From Pararhodospirillum photometricum DSM 122 (GTDB lineage: Bacteria; Pseudomonadota; Alphaproteobacteria; Rhodospirillales; Rhodospirillaceae), in contig NC_017059.1 in the NCBI RefSeq assembly GCF_000284415.1, positions 2,921,528 to 2,960,435 of the forward strand: 38,908 nt of DNA. The letters run 5' to 3'. Below, in pieces: positions 16,462-24,950 of this stretch. The notes below the pieces were generated by a model. That model was not told where the DNA came from and searched no databases. It saw only the letters and a program-made list of their open reading frames with translations. Position 1 is the first letter of the stretch. Each line of letters opens with the position of its first letter. A program made the position numbers and the translations under genes.

Positions 16462-17028
16462 TCACACGTAGGGGAAACAGACGGGCAACTCGGCGAGGCG
16501 AGGTTGACGCTTGTCCTTTTCGGACAAGATGGCGTCGGCCTCCCCGATGGGCCAGTCGATGCCGAGGTCAGGGTCGTTCCACAACAAACCCTTGTCATGC
16601 TCGGGGGAATAGTAGTTGGTAACTTTATAGAGGACTTCGGTGTTGGGCTCCAGCGTCACCAAGCCGTGGGCAAAGCCAATGGGCACGAGGATCTGATTCC
16701 AGGCCTCGGCCGAGATAACGGCCGACACATGCTGGCCATAGGTAGCCGAGCCCGTGCGCACATCCACGGCAACGTCTAAAATGGCGCCTCGCACCACCCG
16801 GATCAGTTTGTCCTGGGCAAAGGGAGGGGTCTGGAAATGCAGGCCGCGCACCGTGCCCTTTTCGGCGGAAAAGGCGTGGTTATCCTGAACGAAGGTGAGG
16901 GTCAGGCCCGCCGCGGCCAGATCGCGCTCGGTGTAGGTTTCGCTAAAAAAGCCTCGTGCATCGCCATGCTTCTTGGGGCGAAGAATCTTGACCTCGGGAA
17001 TGGCGAGGCTTTCGACAAGGATAGACAT
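16462..17028 (-). CDS. rfbC: dTDP-4-dehydrorhamnose 3,5-epimerase
   Basis: A 188-residue cupin-fold epimerase that converts dTDP-4-keto-6-deoxyglucose to dTDP-4-keto-rhamnose, a step toward rhamnose in surface polysaccharide. Landmarks: DARGFFSETY, QDNHAFSAEKGTVRGLHFQ (catalytic His in RGLHFQ), DKLIRVVRGAILDVAVDVR, ILVPIGFAHGLVTL and YYSPEHDKGLLWNDPDLGIDWP. All expected active-site positions appear intact and length is typical. The ATG at 17028 follows an AAAGGGATCC-type site. The partner genes rfbA, rfbB and rfbD are not in the window, so this copy stands alone; they may be elsewhere on the chromosome. Confidence 0.93.
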   Translation of the reverse strand: MSILVESLAIPEVKILRPKKHGDARGFFSETYTERDLAAAGLTLTFVQDNHAFSAEKGTVRGLHFQTPPFAQDKLIRVVRGAILDVAVDVRTGSATYGQHVSAVISAEAWNQILVPIGFAHGLVTLEPNTEVLYKVTNYYSPEHDKGLLWNDPDLGIDWPIGEADAILSEKDKRQPRLAELPVCFPYV

Positions 17029-17150
17029 AAAGGATCCCTTTCTCTGGGTATGGGCGCGGCGGCGATCCTACGCCGGCAGCCCCCTTCTGTCATCCGTTGG
17101 CGCGAAAAACGGCGCCCGCTTTTGCGGAGCTTTTTCTCTTGTTGGGGAGG

Positions 17151-18122
17151 TCAATGAACAGGGCTGAGGTAATCCACCCGGTCATAGAGCGAAATCAACA
17201 GTTCCAAGGCCTTCAGGCCATCTTCATCATTGGCCTCGCCCATCTCTTGGGCTTTGCGCGAGCGGGTGGTCAGCACCGAGGACACGGTTTGCGCCAGATA
17301 CTCATCGTGATGGTAGCTATTTACCGTTGCAGCGATACTGTCCACCCGAGGGACGGTTCGGGGTTCGCGCGCCGCCAGAGCCAGCTTGCGCTCCAGCTCC
17401 GAATAGAGATCAAACGCAATCAGCATGTTGGTAATAAAGGAACGATGATGGCGGGGTAGAATGCTCTTAAGGGCAAAGCGATCAGCAGCAATTTCCTGCT
17501 CGCGGCTATAGGAGGAGGCCCCCAGGCCATGGGTCAAGGCGATGTGCCCAATTTCGTGCATGGCAACATAGGTCAAGCAGCCATGCATGCCATCCACAAT
17601 TTGCTGCTTGTGGGTGTCGATGAAAATATCACTGAACAAGGGCAGAGCTTTAAGGTTCTTGAAATGAACCAGGGACAAATCGCGGGCGGCGGTCATCACC
17701 GGCTTGAGGGTGGCCAGCGCGCCCTCGGGGTCGGGAGCCTTGCGGCGCAGCATGTGGCACAGGTTGGTGCCCAGAACGGAAAGGGACAGGCGGTACAGGG
17801 CCGCTTCCAGCACGCCCGAGAAAATGGTCACGTAAGGACCTTGGTCCCTCCGGGCCGCATAGGTATGAAATTGACCCGAGTTGACCACAAAAATCGGCAC
17901 ACTCTCCAGGTATTCCCGCGCGGTCTCGGTAAGGCAGAAAGAGTAATCCTCCAGCATCTTTCTGACCTTGAGGGTCGGAGCATCGGTGTCGCGGATTACT
18001 TGGCCCGCAGGGTTCAGGATCTCGATGAGCCTGTGCTTATCGCTTAAGACAAGGGGCGCCCCATCGGTCGCCCCCTGGCACTCCAGGTCTTCCAGGATCT
18101 GATCACACGATAAAACAGACAT
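17151..18122 (-). CDS. HEXXH metalloprotease-like protein of unknown function
   Basis: A 323-residue protein starting at ATG 18122, with GGAGGAGG upstream; two GTG codons just before it are less likely starts. It has a zinc-binding AMHEIGHIALTHG motif near residues 188-198 and, about 20 residues on, EIAADRFAL, the E-x-x-x-D glutamate arrangement seen in M48-like metallopeptidases. There is no signal peptide or clear membrane helix, so it is probably cytoplasmic. The N-terminal 180 residues match nothing I recognise. The gene stands alone between rfbC and hcp. Protease activity is inferred from the motif, and substrates are unknown. Confidence 0.78.
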   Translation of the reverse strand: MSVLSCDQILEDLECQGATDGAPLVLSDKHRLIEILNPAGQVIRDTDAPTLKVRKMLEDYSFCLTETAREYLESVPIFVVNSGQFHTYAARRDQGPYVTIFSGVLEAALYRLSLSVLGTNLCHMLRRKAPDPEGALATLKPVMTAARDLSLVHFKNLKALPLFSDIFIDTHKQQIVDGMHGCLTYVAMHEIGHIALTHGLGASSYSREQEIAADRFALKSILPRHHRSFITNMLIAFDLYSELERKLALAAREPRTVPRVDSIAATVNSYHHDEYLAQTVSSVLTTRSRKAQEMGEANDEDGLKALELLISLYDRVDYLSPVH

Positions 18123-18514
18123 CACCACCGGCCCTCCTCCCCACCCCCAAGATGTTCGACCGTGTTTCCCATGGGTTTTCCCTCTTGTGGGCCTCCTGGA
18201 GGCCGGGGCCGCGGGCCTCTTGGGGGATGGCCTTTTGGGGAGGGCGGGAATCGGGCGCGGAGCCTATCGGGAAAAGTCAGGGTATATTGCGTCAGTTGTC
18301 TCTTTGTGGGAGAGAAAACGCTTCCAGGCTGAAAGTACTCTCGCCGGTCTCCTGCCGAAGGGGGGAGGCGGTGTCGATATCCCCGAAAAATGGTCATTTT
18401 TGTCGCCCCAAGCCGCGTGGGTATCCCCTATTTTAGGTGAATTTTAAATTTTTTGTATATCAATTTATCCTATTGCGCGGCCTTCCCTCATAAGGAAGGC
18501 GCCTATAAAAAAGG
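18123..18514. other. Intergenic region upstream of the metalloprotease-like gene
   Basis: About 390 bases, GC-rich near the gene and AT-rich at the far end. No supported gene was found; frames on the plus strand have no ribosome site or family match. A small hairpin CCTTCC/GGAAGG lies at 18481-18498 next to the hcp terminator. Confidence 0.4.
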
Positions 18515-18546
18515 TTGGGGAGGCGCAGCCTCCCCAAACCCCTCAT
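18511..18546. repeat. Dispersed palindromic element, copy B (hcp terminator)
   Basis: TTGGGGAGGC (18515-18524), a 3-base loop and GCCTCCCCAA (18528-18537) form a perfect stem. On the minus strand it is followed by six Ts, which suits termination of hcp. The ACCCCTC flank follows on the plus strand, so this copy is in plus orientation. Confidence 0.8.
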
Positions 18547-18574
18547 ATCTTTTGGTCCTTGGGACGAGGCGTTC

Positions 18575-20224
18575 TCAAGCGCCGGCCATCATGGCCGCCA
18601 CGTCTTCATCCACGGACCCGATCGGCCGGAGATGGAAGCGCTCGACCAGAACCTGGGCAACCGCTGGCGACAGGAACGCGGGCAAGCTGGGGCCCAGCCG
18701 GATCCCCTTCACCCCCAGAGCGAGAAGAGCCAGCAACACCGCTACCGCCTTTTGTTCATACCAAGCAATGTCGTAAGAGACCGGCAGCTCGTTGATATCT
18801 TCCAGGCCGAAGGCATCCTTGAGCGCCAGGGCGATCAGCGCCAGGGAGTAGGAGTCGTTGCACTGGCCAGCGTCCAGAACCCGCGGAATACCGTTGATGG
18901 TCCCAAGATCAAGCTTGTTGTAACGGTATTTAGCGCACCCGGCGGTCAGGATGACGCTGTCTTGCGGCAGGGTCTGCGCGACCTCGGTGTAATAGGTGCG
19001 CGCCCGGTGCCGGCCATCACAGCCCGCCATGACGACAAAGCGCCGGATGGCCCCTTGCTGGACAGCCTCGACCACGGCACCGGCCAAGGCCAGAACCTGC
19101 TGGTGGGCAAAGCCGATGGTCAACTGGCCGGCTTCCAGCGCCGTGGGCGGCGGACACTGACGAGCGCGGGCGATCAGGGCGGAAAAGTCCTTGGCGCCGC
19201 CCTCGGGGCGATCGGCAACGTGGTGGGCCCCCTCGTAACTCACCACGCCAGTGGTATAAAGACGGTCCAGATACGTATTGTCTTGGCGCAGTGGAACAAG
19301 GCAGTTGGTAGTCATAAGGATGGGGCCTTGGAACGCCTCGAAATCCTGGGTCTGCTGCCACCACGCCCCGCCGTAGTTTCCCGCAAGGTGGGGGTATTTC
19401 TTCAAGGCAGGATAAGCATGGGCTGGGAGCATTTCGCCATGAGTGTAAACGTCGAGACCGGTTCCCTCGGTCTGACGCAGCAGCTCTTCCAGATCACGCA
19501 GATCATGGCCGCTGACCAAGATCCCGGGCCGGGTCCGCACCCCAAGGGCCACCTGGGAAATCTCGGGGGCGCCATAGGTCGTGGTATTGGCTTCGTCCAG
19601 CAGGGCCATGGCCGCGATCGCCACGTGGCCCGCTTCCAGGACCAGGGCAACCAGCGTGTCGGCGGGCAGGTCGCGCAAGGTTGCCGCCATCGCCCGCTCG
19701 ATGAACAGGCCGATCTCGGCCTTCTCGTACCCCAGATGGGCCGCGTGTTCGGCGTAGGCGGCAATCCCCTTCACCCCCAGAACCAGCAGCTCGCGCAAGG
19801 ACCGGATGTCTGGGTTCTCGGTGGCCAAAACACCCACGTCGGCCGCCTTGGCGGCAAAGGCCAACGCCGGTGCGTGCCACGTCGCCGCCTCGGGCAAGGG
19901 TTCCGCCCACGACGCCCCGGTCCGCTCCAGGAAACGGCGTCGCAAGGCATTGCGCCGCTCCAGGGCTTCCTCGATCAGCGCCACGAAGCGCGTGTCGTCC
20001 CAACCCACGTTGGTGATTGTCGAGAACAAGGCGCGCCGGATGAAGCTGTCGTGGGTACGATCCCCAAGGCCAAGGCCGGTCAGGGCTTCGCCATACCAAG
20101 CCATTCCACGGACCACAAAAACCAGGAGATCCTGGAGCCCCGCGGTGCTTTCCCGCTTCCCGCACACTCCTTTGACGGTGCAGCCGCTGTGCAGCGCCGT
20201 TTCCTCGCACTGGTAACAATACAT
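18575..20224 (-). CDS. hcp: Hybrid cluster protein (hydroxylamine/NO reductase)
   Basis: A 549-residue iron-sulfur enzyme of the cytoplasm; Hcp reduces nitric oxide and hydroxylamine and protects against nitrosative stress. The N-terminus carries C3-x2-C6-x8-C15-x5-C21 (MYCYQCEETALHSGC, then GVCGK), the spacing of class I proteins that hold a [4Fe-4S] cluster. Hybrid-cluster ligands are visible as SGHDL, YTHGEMLPAHAYP, TTNCL, AGCDGRH, AGCAKYRYN and DAGQCNDSYS. Length is typical of class I. No hcr reductase gene follows. It is divergent from an NsrR-type repressor gene, with a strong promoter between them, so induction by nitric oxide is expected. Confidence 0.96.
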   Translation of the reverse strand: MYCYQCEETALHSGCTVKGVCGKRESTAGLQDLLVFVVRGMAWYGEALTGLGLGDRTHDSFIRRALFSTITNVGWDDTRFVALIEEALERRNALRRRFLERTGASWAEPLPEAATWHAPALAFAAKAADVGVLATENPDIRSLRELLVLGVKGIAAYAEHAAHLGYEKAEIGLFIERAMAATLRDLPADTLVALVLEAGHVAIAAMALLDEANTTTYGAPEISQVALGVRTRPGILVSGHDLRDLEELLRQTEGTGLDVYTHGEMLPAHAYPALKKYPHLAGNYGGAWWQQTQDFEAFQGPILMTTNCLVPLRQDNTYLDRLYTTGVVSYEGAHHVADRPEGGAKDFSALIARARQCPPPTALEAGQLTIGFAHQQVLALAGAVVEAVQQGAIRRFVVMAGCDGRHRARTYYTEVAQTLPQDSVILTAGCAKYRYNKLDLGTINGIPRVLDAGQCNDSYSLALIALALKDAFGLEDINELPVSYDIAWYEQKAVAVLLALLALGVKGIRLGPSLPAFLSPAVAQVLVERFHLRPIGSVDEDVAAMMAGA

Positions 20225-20288
20225 GAAAGCCTCCTTGGGTCGGCAGCGCGTCGGCGTCCGCCTCTGGACGCCTTAAGTCGCATTTCCT

Positions 20289-20331
20289 ATACCTATTAGA
20301 CCCCAGGAAACTGGCATTGTAAATACCTATT
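20289..20331 (-). promoter_or_regulatory. hcp promoter with paired operator candidate
   Basis: On the minus strand TTTACA (20323-20318), a 17-base spacer and TCTAAT (20300-20295) form a strong sigma-70 promoter for hcp, with a leader of about 60 bases. ATACCTATT occurs twice on the plus strand, at 20289-20297 and 20323-20331, overlapping the -10 and the -35. The 34-base spacing is about three helical turns. NsrR binding is inference. Confidence 0.65.
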
Positions 20332-20345
20332 TGGAGCGCTCGGCC

Positions 20346-20765
20346 ATGCGTCTGACCTTATTCACCGATCTCGGCTTGCGAACCTTGATGCGTTTGGCCG
20401 GGGAGCCGGAGCGCCTGTTTACAACCGAAGAAATTTCCCGCGATTTAAAAGTATCGCGCAACCACTTGACCAAGGTGGTCAGTGATTTGGCGGCGGCGGG
20501 GTTTGTGCAGACGCGCCGGGGAGCAGGGGGCGGGTTTCACCTCGCCCGATCGCCCGAGACCATCATCATCGGCGACGTGGCTCGGGCCCTGGAAGGGGAT
20601 CAACCCTTGGTGGAGTGTTTTCAGGCCGATGGGGGGGCTTGTACCCTCATGCCGGGCTGCCGCCTCAAGGGGCGGTTGGCGGCGGCGCAAGCGGCTTTTT
20701 TTCGGGAGCTGGATGGCATGACCCTTGCCGAGTGCGCGACGCCGCGACCGAAAATCCCGGGGTGA
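20346..20765 (+). CDS. nsrR: Rrf2-family nitric oxide-sensing repressor NsrR
   Basis: A 139-residue regulator starting at ATG 20346 (GGAG nine bases upstream); the TTG at 20331 would lengthen it by five residues without support. The winged helix is at about 1-70 (MRLTLFTDLGLRTLMRLAG, then SRDLKVSRNHLTKVVSDL and RGAGGGFHLARSP). Three cysteines in CFQADGGACTLMPGC ligate the iron-sulfur cluster that reacts with nitric oxide; the spacing fits NsrR better than IscR (C-x5-C-x5-C). Its gene is divergent from hcp, a standard NsrR target. The promoter region between them probably also controls nsrR itself. Confidence 0.87.
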   Translation: MRLTLFTDLGLRTLMRLAGEPERLFTTEEISRDLKVSRNHLTKVVSDLAAAGFVQTRRGAGGGFHLARSPETIIIGDVARALEGDQPLVECFQADGGACTLMPGCRLKGRLAAAQAAFFRELDGMTLAECATPRPKIPG

Positions 20766-21104
20766 TCAGGGCATGTTGTCTTCGGTAAAAAGGAAACCAT
20801 CCTCGTCGTGCCAGGGGCGGCTGACCGGCCGCGGCAGGCGGGTGAGGCAAAATTCGGTGTAGTCCCGCCCCCGTTCCGTTTCGACGACCTCGCACAGCTC
20901 CCGGGAGGAGACGACCCTTTTGTATTGATCGTAAATGATTCCGCCCCGCTGCAAGAGCTTTTTCCATTCCTGCCAGGACCGGATCTCGCCCGTGCCGTGG
21001 AACAGGAATTTCCATCCCCAGCAGCTCTCGCCGATCTCGATGCTGGATCCTGCCGCCAAGGCTTCCGAGGATCCCACGGCATTCCAATAGTACTTCGTTC
21101 CCAT
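20766..21104 (-). CDS. Conserved hypothetical protein
   Basis: A 112-residue protein from ATG 21104 (GGAGGTTCGGATC upstream). It reads MGTKYYWNAVGSS, IEIGESCWGWKFLFHGTGEI, SWQEWKKLLQRGGIIYDQYKRVVSSRELCEVV and ends with a Pro/Arg-rich tail. The first 80 residues resemble, from memory, a small family found in phages and bacteria with the pattern YYW...IxIGKSSxGWxFxxH...W..L, but the usual paired cysteines are absent. Its stop codon directly abuts that of nsrR (20763-20765 and 20766-20768), so the two genes converge with no spacer. No function is known. Confidence 0.65.
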   Translation of the reverse strand: MGTKYYWNAVGSSEALAAGSSIEIGESCWGWKFLFHGTGEIRSWQEWKKLLQRGGIIYDQYKRVVSSRELCEVVETERGRDYTEFCLTRLPRPVSRPWHDEDGFLFTEDNMP

Positions 21105-21311
21105 GATCCGAACCTCCGCAGGCCAGGCGTCACGTGTGTGCCGTCGTCAGGGTGTTTTTTGGGGGAGAAGAGGGGAGGGGTGCGCTGCGTTGAAGGGGGG
21201 CGCTGAAAGATCCAGTCTTCTCCTCATGGGGAAAAGTTTATAGACCTTTGTCTGCGGATGCAAGGGCAATCTGATCCGCGCCATAATCTTTAGTTTATAT
21301 AAAAAGCGGGG
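21105..21311. other. Intergenic region
   Basis: About 200 bases between the hypothetical gene and plsY, both on the minus strand. I see nothing other than presumed promoter sequence. Confidence 0.35.
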
Positions 21312-21998
21312 TTAATTCATAAAAAAGGCTGGGGAGGCTTGCCTCCCCACGACCCCTCCGTCCCTTTTTAGGTAAGGGGTGGTTTTCGGGGGGTCGTTTT
21401 CTTTTGGTCCGATCCGGCTTTCCTCGCCGCGCAGCAAGCGGCGGATGTTTTCATGATGGCGCGCCCAAGCCAGGGCCGCCAGCAAGGCAAAAACCACCGC
21501 GTGGGCCGGGGTGGCGAGGAACAGGGCATACACCGGCGCCAGGGCCAAGCACACCAGAGCCGCCAGTGAGCTGTAGCGAAACGCCGCCGCCACCGCGACC
21601 CAGGTCAGGCAGGCCGCAAGACCGACCGGCCAGGATGTGGCCAGCAAGGTTCCCAAGGTGGTGGCAACCCCTTTGCCCCCCTTGAAGCGCAACCAAACCG
21701 GATAATTATGCCCCAGAACCGCCAAACCGCCAGCCACCAGGGCGGGCAGGGGACCGGCCAAGACCAAGGCGATCAAGGCGGCAATGGCTCCCTTGGCGGA
21801 ATCCAGCACCAACGTCGCCAGCGCCAGATCCTTGCGTCCGGTCCGCAGGACATTGGTCGCGCCGATATTGCCCGATCCAATGGCACGGATGTCGCCAAGG
21901 CCGGCCAAGCGCACCAGCACCAGCCCGAACGGAACAGACCCCAGCAGATACCCGCCAAGGCCGCACAGCAAAAGCACACTCCAGGAGGGATCAAACAT
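21312..21998 (-). CDS. plsY: Acyl-phosphate:glycerol-3-phosphate acyltransferase PlsY
   Basis: A 228-residue membrane enzyme that transfers the acyl group from acyl-phosphate to glycerol-3-phosphate, the first step of phospholipid synthesis. Signature motifs are intact: GSVPFGLVLVRL, GSGNIGATNVLRTGRK and FKGGKGVATTLG. Several hydrophobic helices fit the five-helix family. ATG 21998 overlaps the preceding gene by 8 bases; a long N-terminal extension to 22130 is only read-through in that gene's other frame. Oddly, the last 15-18 residues (DGGVVGRQASPAFFMN) are encoded inside a dispersed palindromic element, so the C-terminus runs through what should be the terminator. Confidence 0.93.
   Translation of the reverse strand: MFDPSWSVLLLCGLGGYLLGSVPFGLVLVRLAGLGDIRAIGSGNIGATNVLRTGRKDLALATLVLDSAKGAIAALIALVLAGPLPALVAGGLAVLGHNYPVWLRFKGGKGVATTLGTLLATSWPVGLAACLTWVAVAAAFRYSSLAALVCLALAPVYALFLATPAHAVVFALLAALAWARHHENIRRLLRGEESRIGPKENDPPKTTPYLKRDGGVVGRQASPAFFMN
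21321..21363. repeat. Dispersed palindromic element, copy C (inside plsY 3' end)
   Basis: GGGGAGGC (21331-21338) and GCCTCCCC (21341-21348) pair across two Ts, with AAAAAAGG on the left, so the minus strand shows six Ts after the hairpin. The ACCCCTCC flank is present at about 21352. The element lies within the plsY reading frame and plus orientation. Confidence 0.78.
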
Positions 21999-23292
21999 GA
22001 GAGAACACCGTTCGGCCATCGACAACCGTGCGCAGGACACGCCCTTGCACCGGACGTCCGTCAAAGGGGGTATTCTTGGATTTGGAGCGGAATTCGCCGG
22101 CCAGGATCTGCCAGGGACGCTCAAGGTCAAAAATCACCAGATCCGCCTTGGCACCCGCGCGCAACCGTCCGGCGTCCAGGCCTAAAAGCCGGGCCGGGGC
22201 CACGGTCAGACAGCGCAAGACATCCAGCAAGGACATCTGGCCCGTGTGGACCAGATCGAGGGACACCGGGAGCAAGGTTTCCAGGCCGACCGCGCCGAAG
22301 GCAGCCGCCGCGAAGGTCTGGCGCTTGGCGTCTTGGTCCTGGGGAGAGTGGTCGCTGGCGATGCAGTCGATCACCCCATCGCGCAAGCCCGCGACAATGG
22401 CTTCCCGGTCCGCTTCCGCGCGCAAGGGGGGCGAGAGCTTGGCAAAAGTCTTGTAGTCGCCCACCGCCAGCTCGTTGAGCGCGAAATAAAAGGGTGCGGT
22501 GTCGCAGGTCACCCGCAGGCCCTGGGCCTTGGCTCGGCGAATGATCTCCACGCTCTCGGCCGTGCTGATGTGGGCGGCGTGGTAGCGCCCTCCGGTCATG
22601 GCCACCAGACGCATGTCGCGTTCAAGCAAGATGATCTCGGCCTCACGCGGGATCCCGGCCAGCCCCATACGAGTGGCCACCATGCCCGCGTTCATCACCC
22701 CCCCAGCCAAGCTCGGCTCCTCGGGGTGCTGCATGACCAGCAGGTCAAAGGTCGAAGCATAGGACAGCACCCGACGCATGACCTGGGCGCTGGCAATGGC
22801 CTTAACGCCATCGGTGAACGCGACCGCGCCGGATTCGGCCATGATGCCCATCTCGGTCAGGGCCTCGCCCTTCAGGGCCTTGGTGCAGGCCCCGTAGCAA
22901 TACACCTTGGCCAGACCAGCCAGCCGGGCGCGCCGGGCCACGAACTCCAAGGTGGCCTCGTCGTCCATGGGCGGATCGGTGTTGGGCAGGCAGACCAAGG
23001 ACGTGATGCCCCCGGCCACCGCCGCCTGGCCCGCCGAGCGCATGCTTTCCATGTGCTCCTGGCCGGGCTCGCGCAGTTGTACGCGCATGTCGATTAGGCC
23101 CGGGGCTAAGCAGGCCTCCAGGCAGTCCACCACCAGGGTTCCGGCCGGCACCGTGGTCGCGCTGACCTCGGGCCCAACCTGGGTAATGTGCTCGCCCTCG
23201 GTCAACACGCCACCCGGCCCATCGACTCCGGTCGCCGGGTCCAGCAGGCGGGCGTTGACATAGGCCACGCGGCCAGGATCACGCTGGGCCAT
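21991..23292 (-). CDS. pyrX: Dihydroorotase-like protein, catalytically degenerate (PyrC'/PyrX)
   Basis: A 433-residue amidohydrolase-fold protein starting at ATG 23292. Active dihydroorotases have D-x-H-x-H-x-R in the first metal site; here it reads [14 protein letters not shown], so both histidines are replaced (R and Q). Other landmarks remain: [30 protein letters not shown] and [17 protein letters not shown]. Alphaproteobacteria and pseudomonads are known to carry such inactive copies directly after pyrB, where they form a structural complex with aspartate transcarbamoylase. Here the pyrB stop overlaps this start by 14 bases and plsY overlaps the end by 8. The active dihydroorotase must be elsewhere. 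Confidence 0.9.
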   Translation of the reverse strand: MAQRDPGRVAYVNARLLDPATGVDGPGGVLTEGEHITQVGPEVSATTVPAGTLVVDCLEACLAPGLIDMRVQLREPGQEHMESMRSAGQAAVAGGITSLVCLPNTDPPMDDEATLEFVARRARLAGLAKVYCYGACTKALKGEALTEMGIMAESGAVAFTDGVKAIASAQVMRRVLSYASTFDLLVMQHPEEPSLAGGVMNAGMVATRMGLAGIPREAEIILLERDMRLVAMTGGRYHAAHISTAESVEIIRRAKAQGLRVTCDTAPFYFALNELAVGDYKTFAKLSPPLRAEADREAIVAGLRDGVIDCIASDHSPQDQDAKRQTFAAAAFGAVGLETLLPVSLDLVHTGQMSLLDVLRCLTVAPARLLGLDAGRLRAGAKADLVIFDLERPWQILAGEFRSKSKNTPFDGRPVQGRVLRTVVDGRTVFSHV

Positions 23293-24253
23293 GCGCCCCT
23301 CCCTCGGAACGGCGCAACTGGGCGCACAGAACATCCAGGACCGCCATGCGGACCACCACTCCCATCTCGACCTGTTCGCGGATTACGCTTCGCGCGAAGT
23401 CGTCGGCAACATCGGAGTCAATCTCGACCCCGCGATTCATCGGGCCCGGATGCATGATGAGGGCATCGGGCTTGGCCAGGGCCAGCTTGTCGCGGTCAAG
23501 GCCGAAAAAGCGGAAATACTCGCGCACGCTGGGCAAAACATTGCCCGACATGCGTTCATTTTGCAGTCGCAACATCATGATGATGTCGGCGTCGCGCAGG
23601 CCTTCGCGCAAATCGTAATGGACACTCACCCCCAACTGGCGCATGCCAGAGGGCACCAGGGGGCGCGGACCAACAACCCGCACGTTGGCTCCCATGGTGG
23701 TCAGCAGGTGGATGTTCGAGCGGGCGACCCGGGAATGTTGGACATCGCCGCAGATCGCCACTTCCAGACCGCTCAAATGTCCCTTGCGCCGCCGAATGGT
23801 CAGGGCATCGAGGAGAGCCTGGGTGGGATGCTCGTGACTGCCGTCGCCCGCGTTGATCACCGCGCAATTGACCTTTTGCGCCAGCAAGGCCGCCGCGCCG
23901 GATTCCGGGTGCCGGATCACCAAGATGTCCGGGTGCATGGCGTTCAGCGTGACCGCCGTGTCGATCAGGGTTTCCCCCTTGGAGACGCTGGAGGAGGCCA
24001 CTTGCATATTGATCACATCCGCGCCCAGGCGCTTGGCCGCGACCTCGAAACTCGTGCGCGTGCGTGTCGAGTTTTCAAAAAAAAGGTTGATGACGGTACC
24101 GCCATACAACACGCTTTGGCTGCGATCAGGCAAGCGGGTATTGCCTACGTAGCGATCGGCGTGGTCAAGCAGGGCCGTGATCTCGTGGGGCAACAGCCCC
24201 TCGATGCCCAAAAGATGGCGGTGGCGATAGTCGGGAATCGTTGGTGCGCTCAT
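23279..24253 (-). CDS. pyrB: Aspartate carbamoyltransferase catalytic chain
   Basis: A 324-residue cytoplasmic enzyme that joins carbamoyl phosphate and aspartate, the first committed step of pyrimidine synthesis. The carbamoyl-phosphate motif [12 protein letters not shown] is at 59-70; [27 protein letters not shown] and [13 protein letters not shown] follow in the normal places. Length is typical of a catalytic chain without extension. No pyrI regulatory chain is present. It heads a tightly overlapping operon with the degenerate dihydroorotase and plsY. Confidence 0.97.
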   Translation of the reverse strand: MSAPTIPDYRHRHLLGIEGLLPHEITALLDHADRYVGNTRLPDRSQSVLYGGTVINLFFENSTRTRTSFEVAAKRLGADVINMQVASSSVSKGETLIDTAVTLNAMHPDILVIRHPESGAAALLAQKVNCAVINAGDGSHEHPTQALLDALTIRRRKGHLSGLEVAICGDVQHSRVARSNIHLLTTMGANVRVVGPRPLVPSGMRQLGVSVHYDLREGLRDADIIMMLRLQNERMSGNVLPSVREYFRFFGLDRDKLALAKPDALIMHPGPMNRGVEIDSDVADDFARSVIREQVEMGVVVRMAVLDVLCAQLRRSEGGAHGPA

Positions 24254-24404
24254 GATGGCAAACTATAGGCCGGGCGGGCGGGGCCGGCAACGAAAAGCAA
24301 GGCCCCTGTGCGGAGCGTCACTGTCTGGCGGCGGCGTTTCCCCTACAAAAACACTCAAGCCCTGTGGGGGGCCACATCAGAGTCGTTTCGGGGAGGACCG
24401 CACC

Positions 24405-24548
24405 ATGAGAACGCGCTGGCTGGATCATCTGGGGATCAATCGGTTGGGAGGGCCTGTCACCCGTGCGGTGATGCCGGCAGCCCTTATGATTTTGGGGGGC
24501 GGACTGGGAATGGCTTTAGTCGCGGCGGCTGGTACCTTGTCTTGGTGA
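24405..24548 (+). CDS. Small single-span membrane protein
   Basis: A 47-residue frame starting MRTRWLDHLGINRLGGPVTR and ending in one hydrophobic helix (AALMILGGGLGMALVAAAG, then TLSW). The ATG at 24405 has a strong GGGAGGA ribosome site 8 bases upstream, and a good hairpin terminator begins 25 bases after the stop, so it looks like a real monocistronic gene despite its size. The N-terminal segment is positively charged, which suggests the N-terminus stays in the cytoplasm. I do not recognise a family. Confidence 0.6.
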   Translation: MRTRWLDHLGINRLGGPVTRAVMPAALMILGGGLGMALVAAAGTLSW

Positions 24549-24572
24549 GGGGGATGTTTCCTTCTAAGGGTG

Positions 24573-24602
24573 CCGAGCAAGATCTGCTCGGGATGATTTT
24601 TG
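24573..24602 (+). terminator. Rho-independent terminator of the small membrane protein gene
   Basis: CCGAGCA (24573-24579) and TGCTCGG (24585-24591) form a 7-bp stem with a 5-base loop, followed by GATGA and a run of six Ts. Confidence 0.75.
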
Positions 24603-24950
24603 TTTCGAAACAGAAATGACATCGCCTCGCTCAAATCAGAGGGGGCGAAGTCATTTTTGGCGTTCGCCAAGCTATTCTAGAAATAAAATGTCTCTTTTTC
24701 AGAGGGAAGGGGCTTTATAAGGGGGCTGGCTCTCTCCTTTTTGATCGCCCCACCTTTTTATTAGAGACAAAAATATACATTTATATCCTCAATTCGGGTT
24801 GGTGCGCTGTGCTATCCGGTGCATAATTCCTCTTGCGTCGCTGTTGTCCCCGCGTGGCTCCGGGAGTGCGGAGCGAGAGGGGCGTTTCAGATTCGGGCCC
24901 GCTCGCCACAAGAGAGGCGCTTCCTTGTGGCTTTGAAGGAAGAGCACACG
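24603..24950. other. Intergenic region upstream of the chemoreceptor
   Basis: About 350 bases, AT-rich in the middle. A short palindrome TTGGCG/CGCCAA sits near 24657-24672. No gene was supported; the chemoreceptor frame is open upstream of 24951 but without a ribosome site or PAS sequence. Confidence 0.4.

Noticed and set aside
18515..20299. Long open frame on the plus strand (594 codons)
   Set aside because: It lies opposite hcp, whose motifs are unmistakable. The composition (Gln, His, Arg-rich) is that of an antisense shadow in GC-rich DNA.
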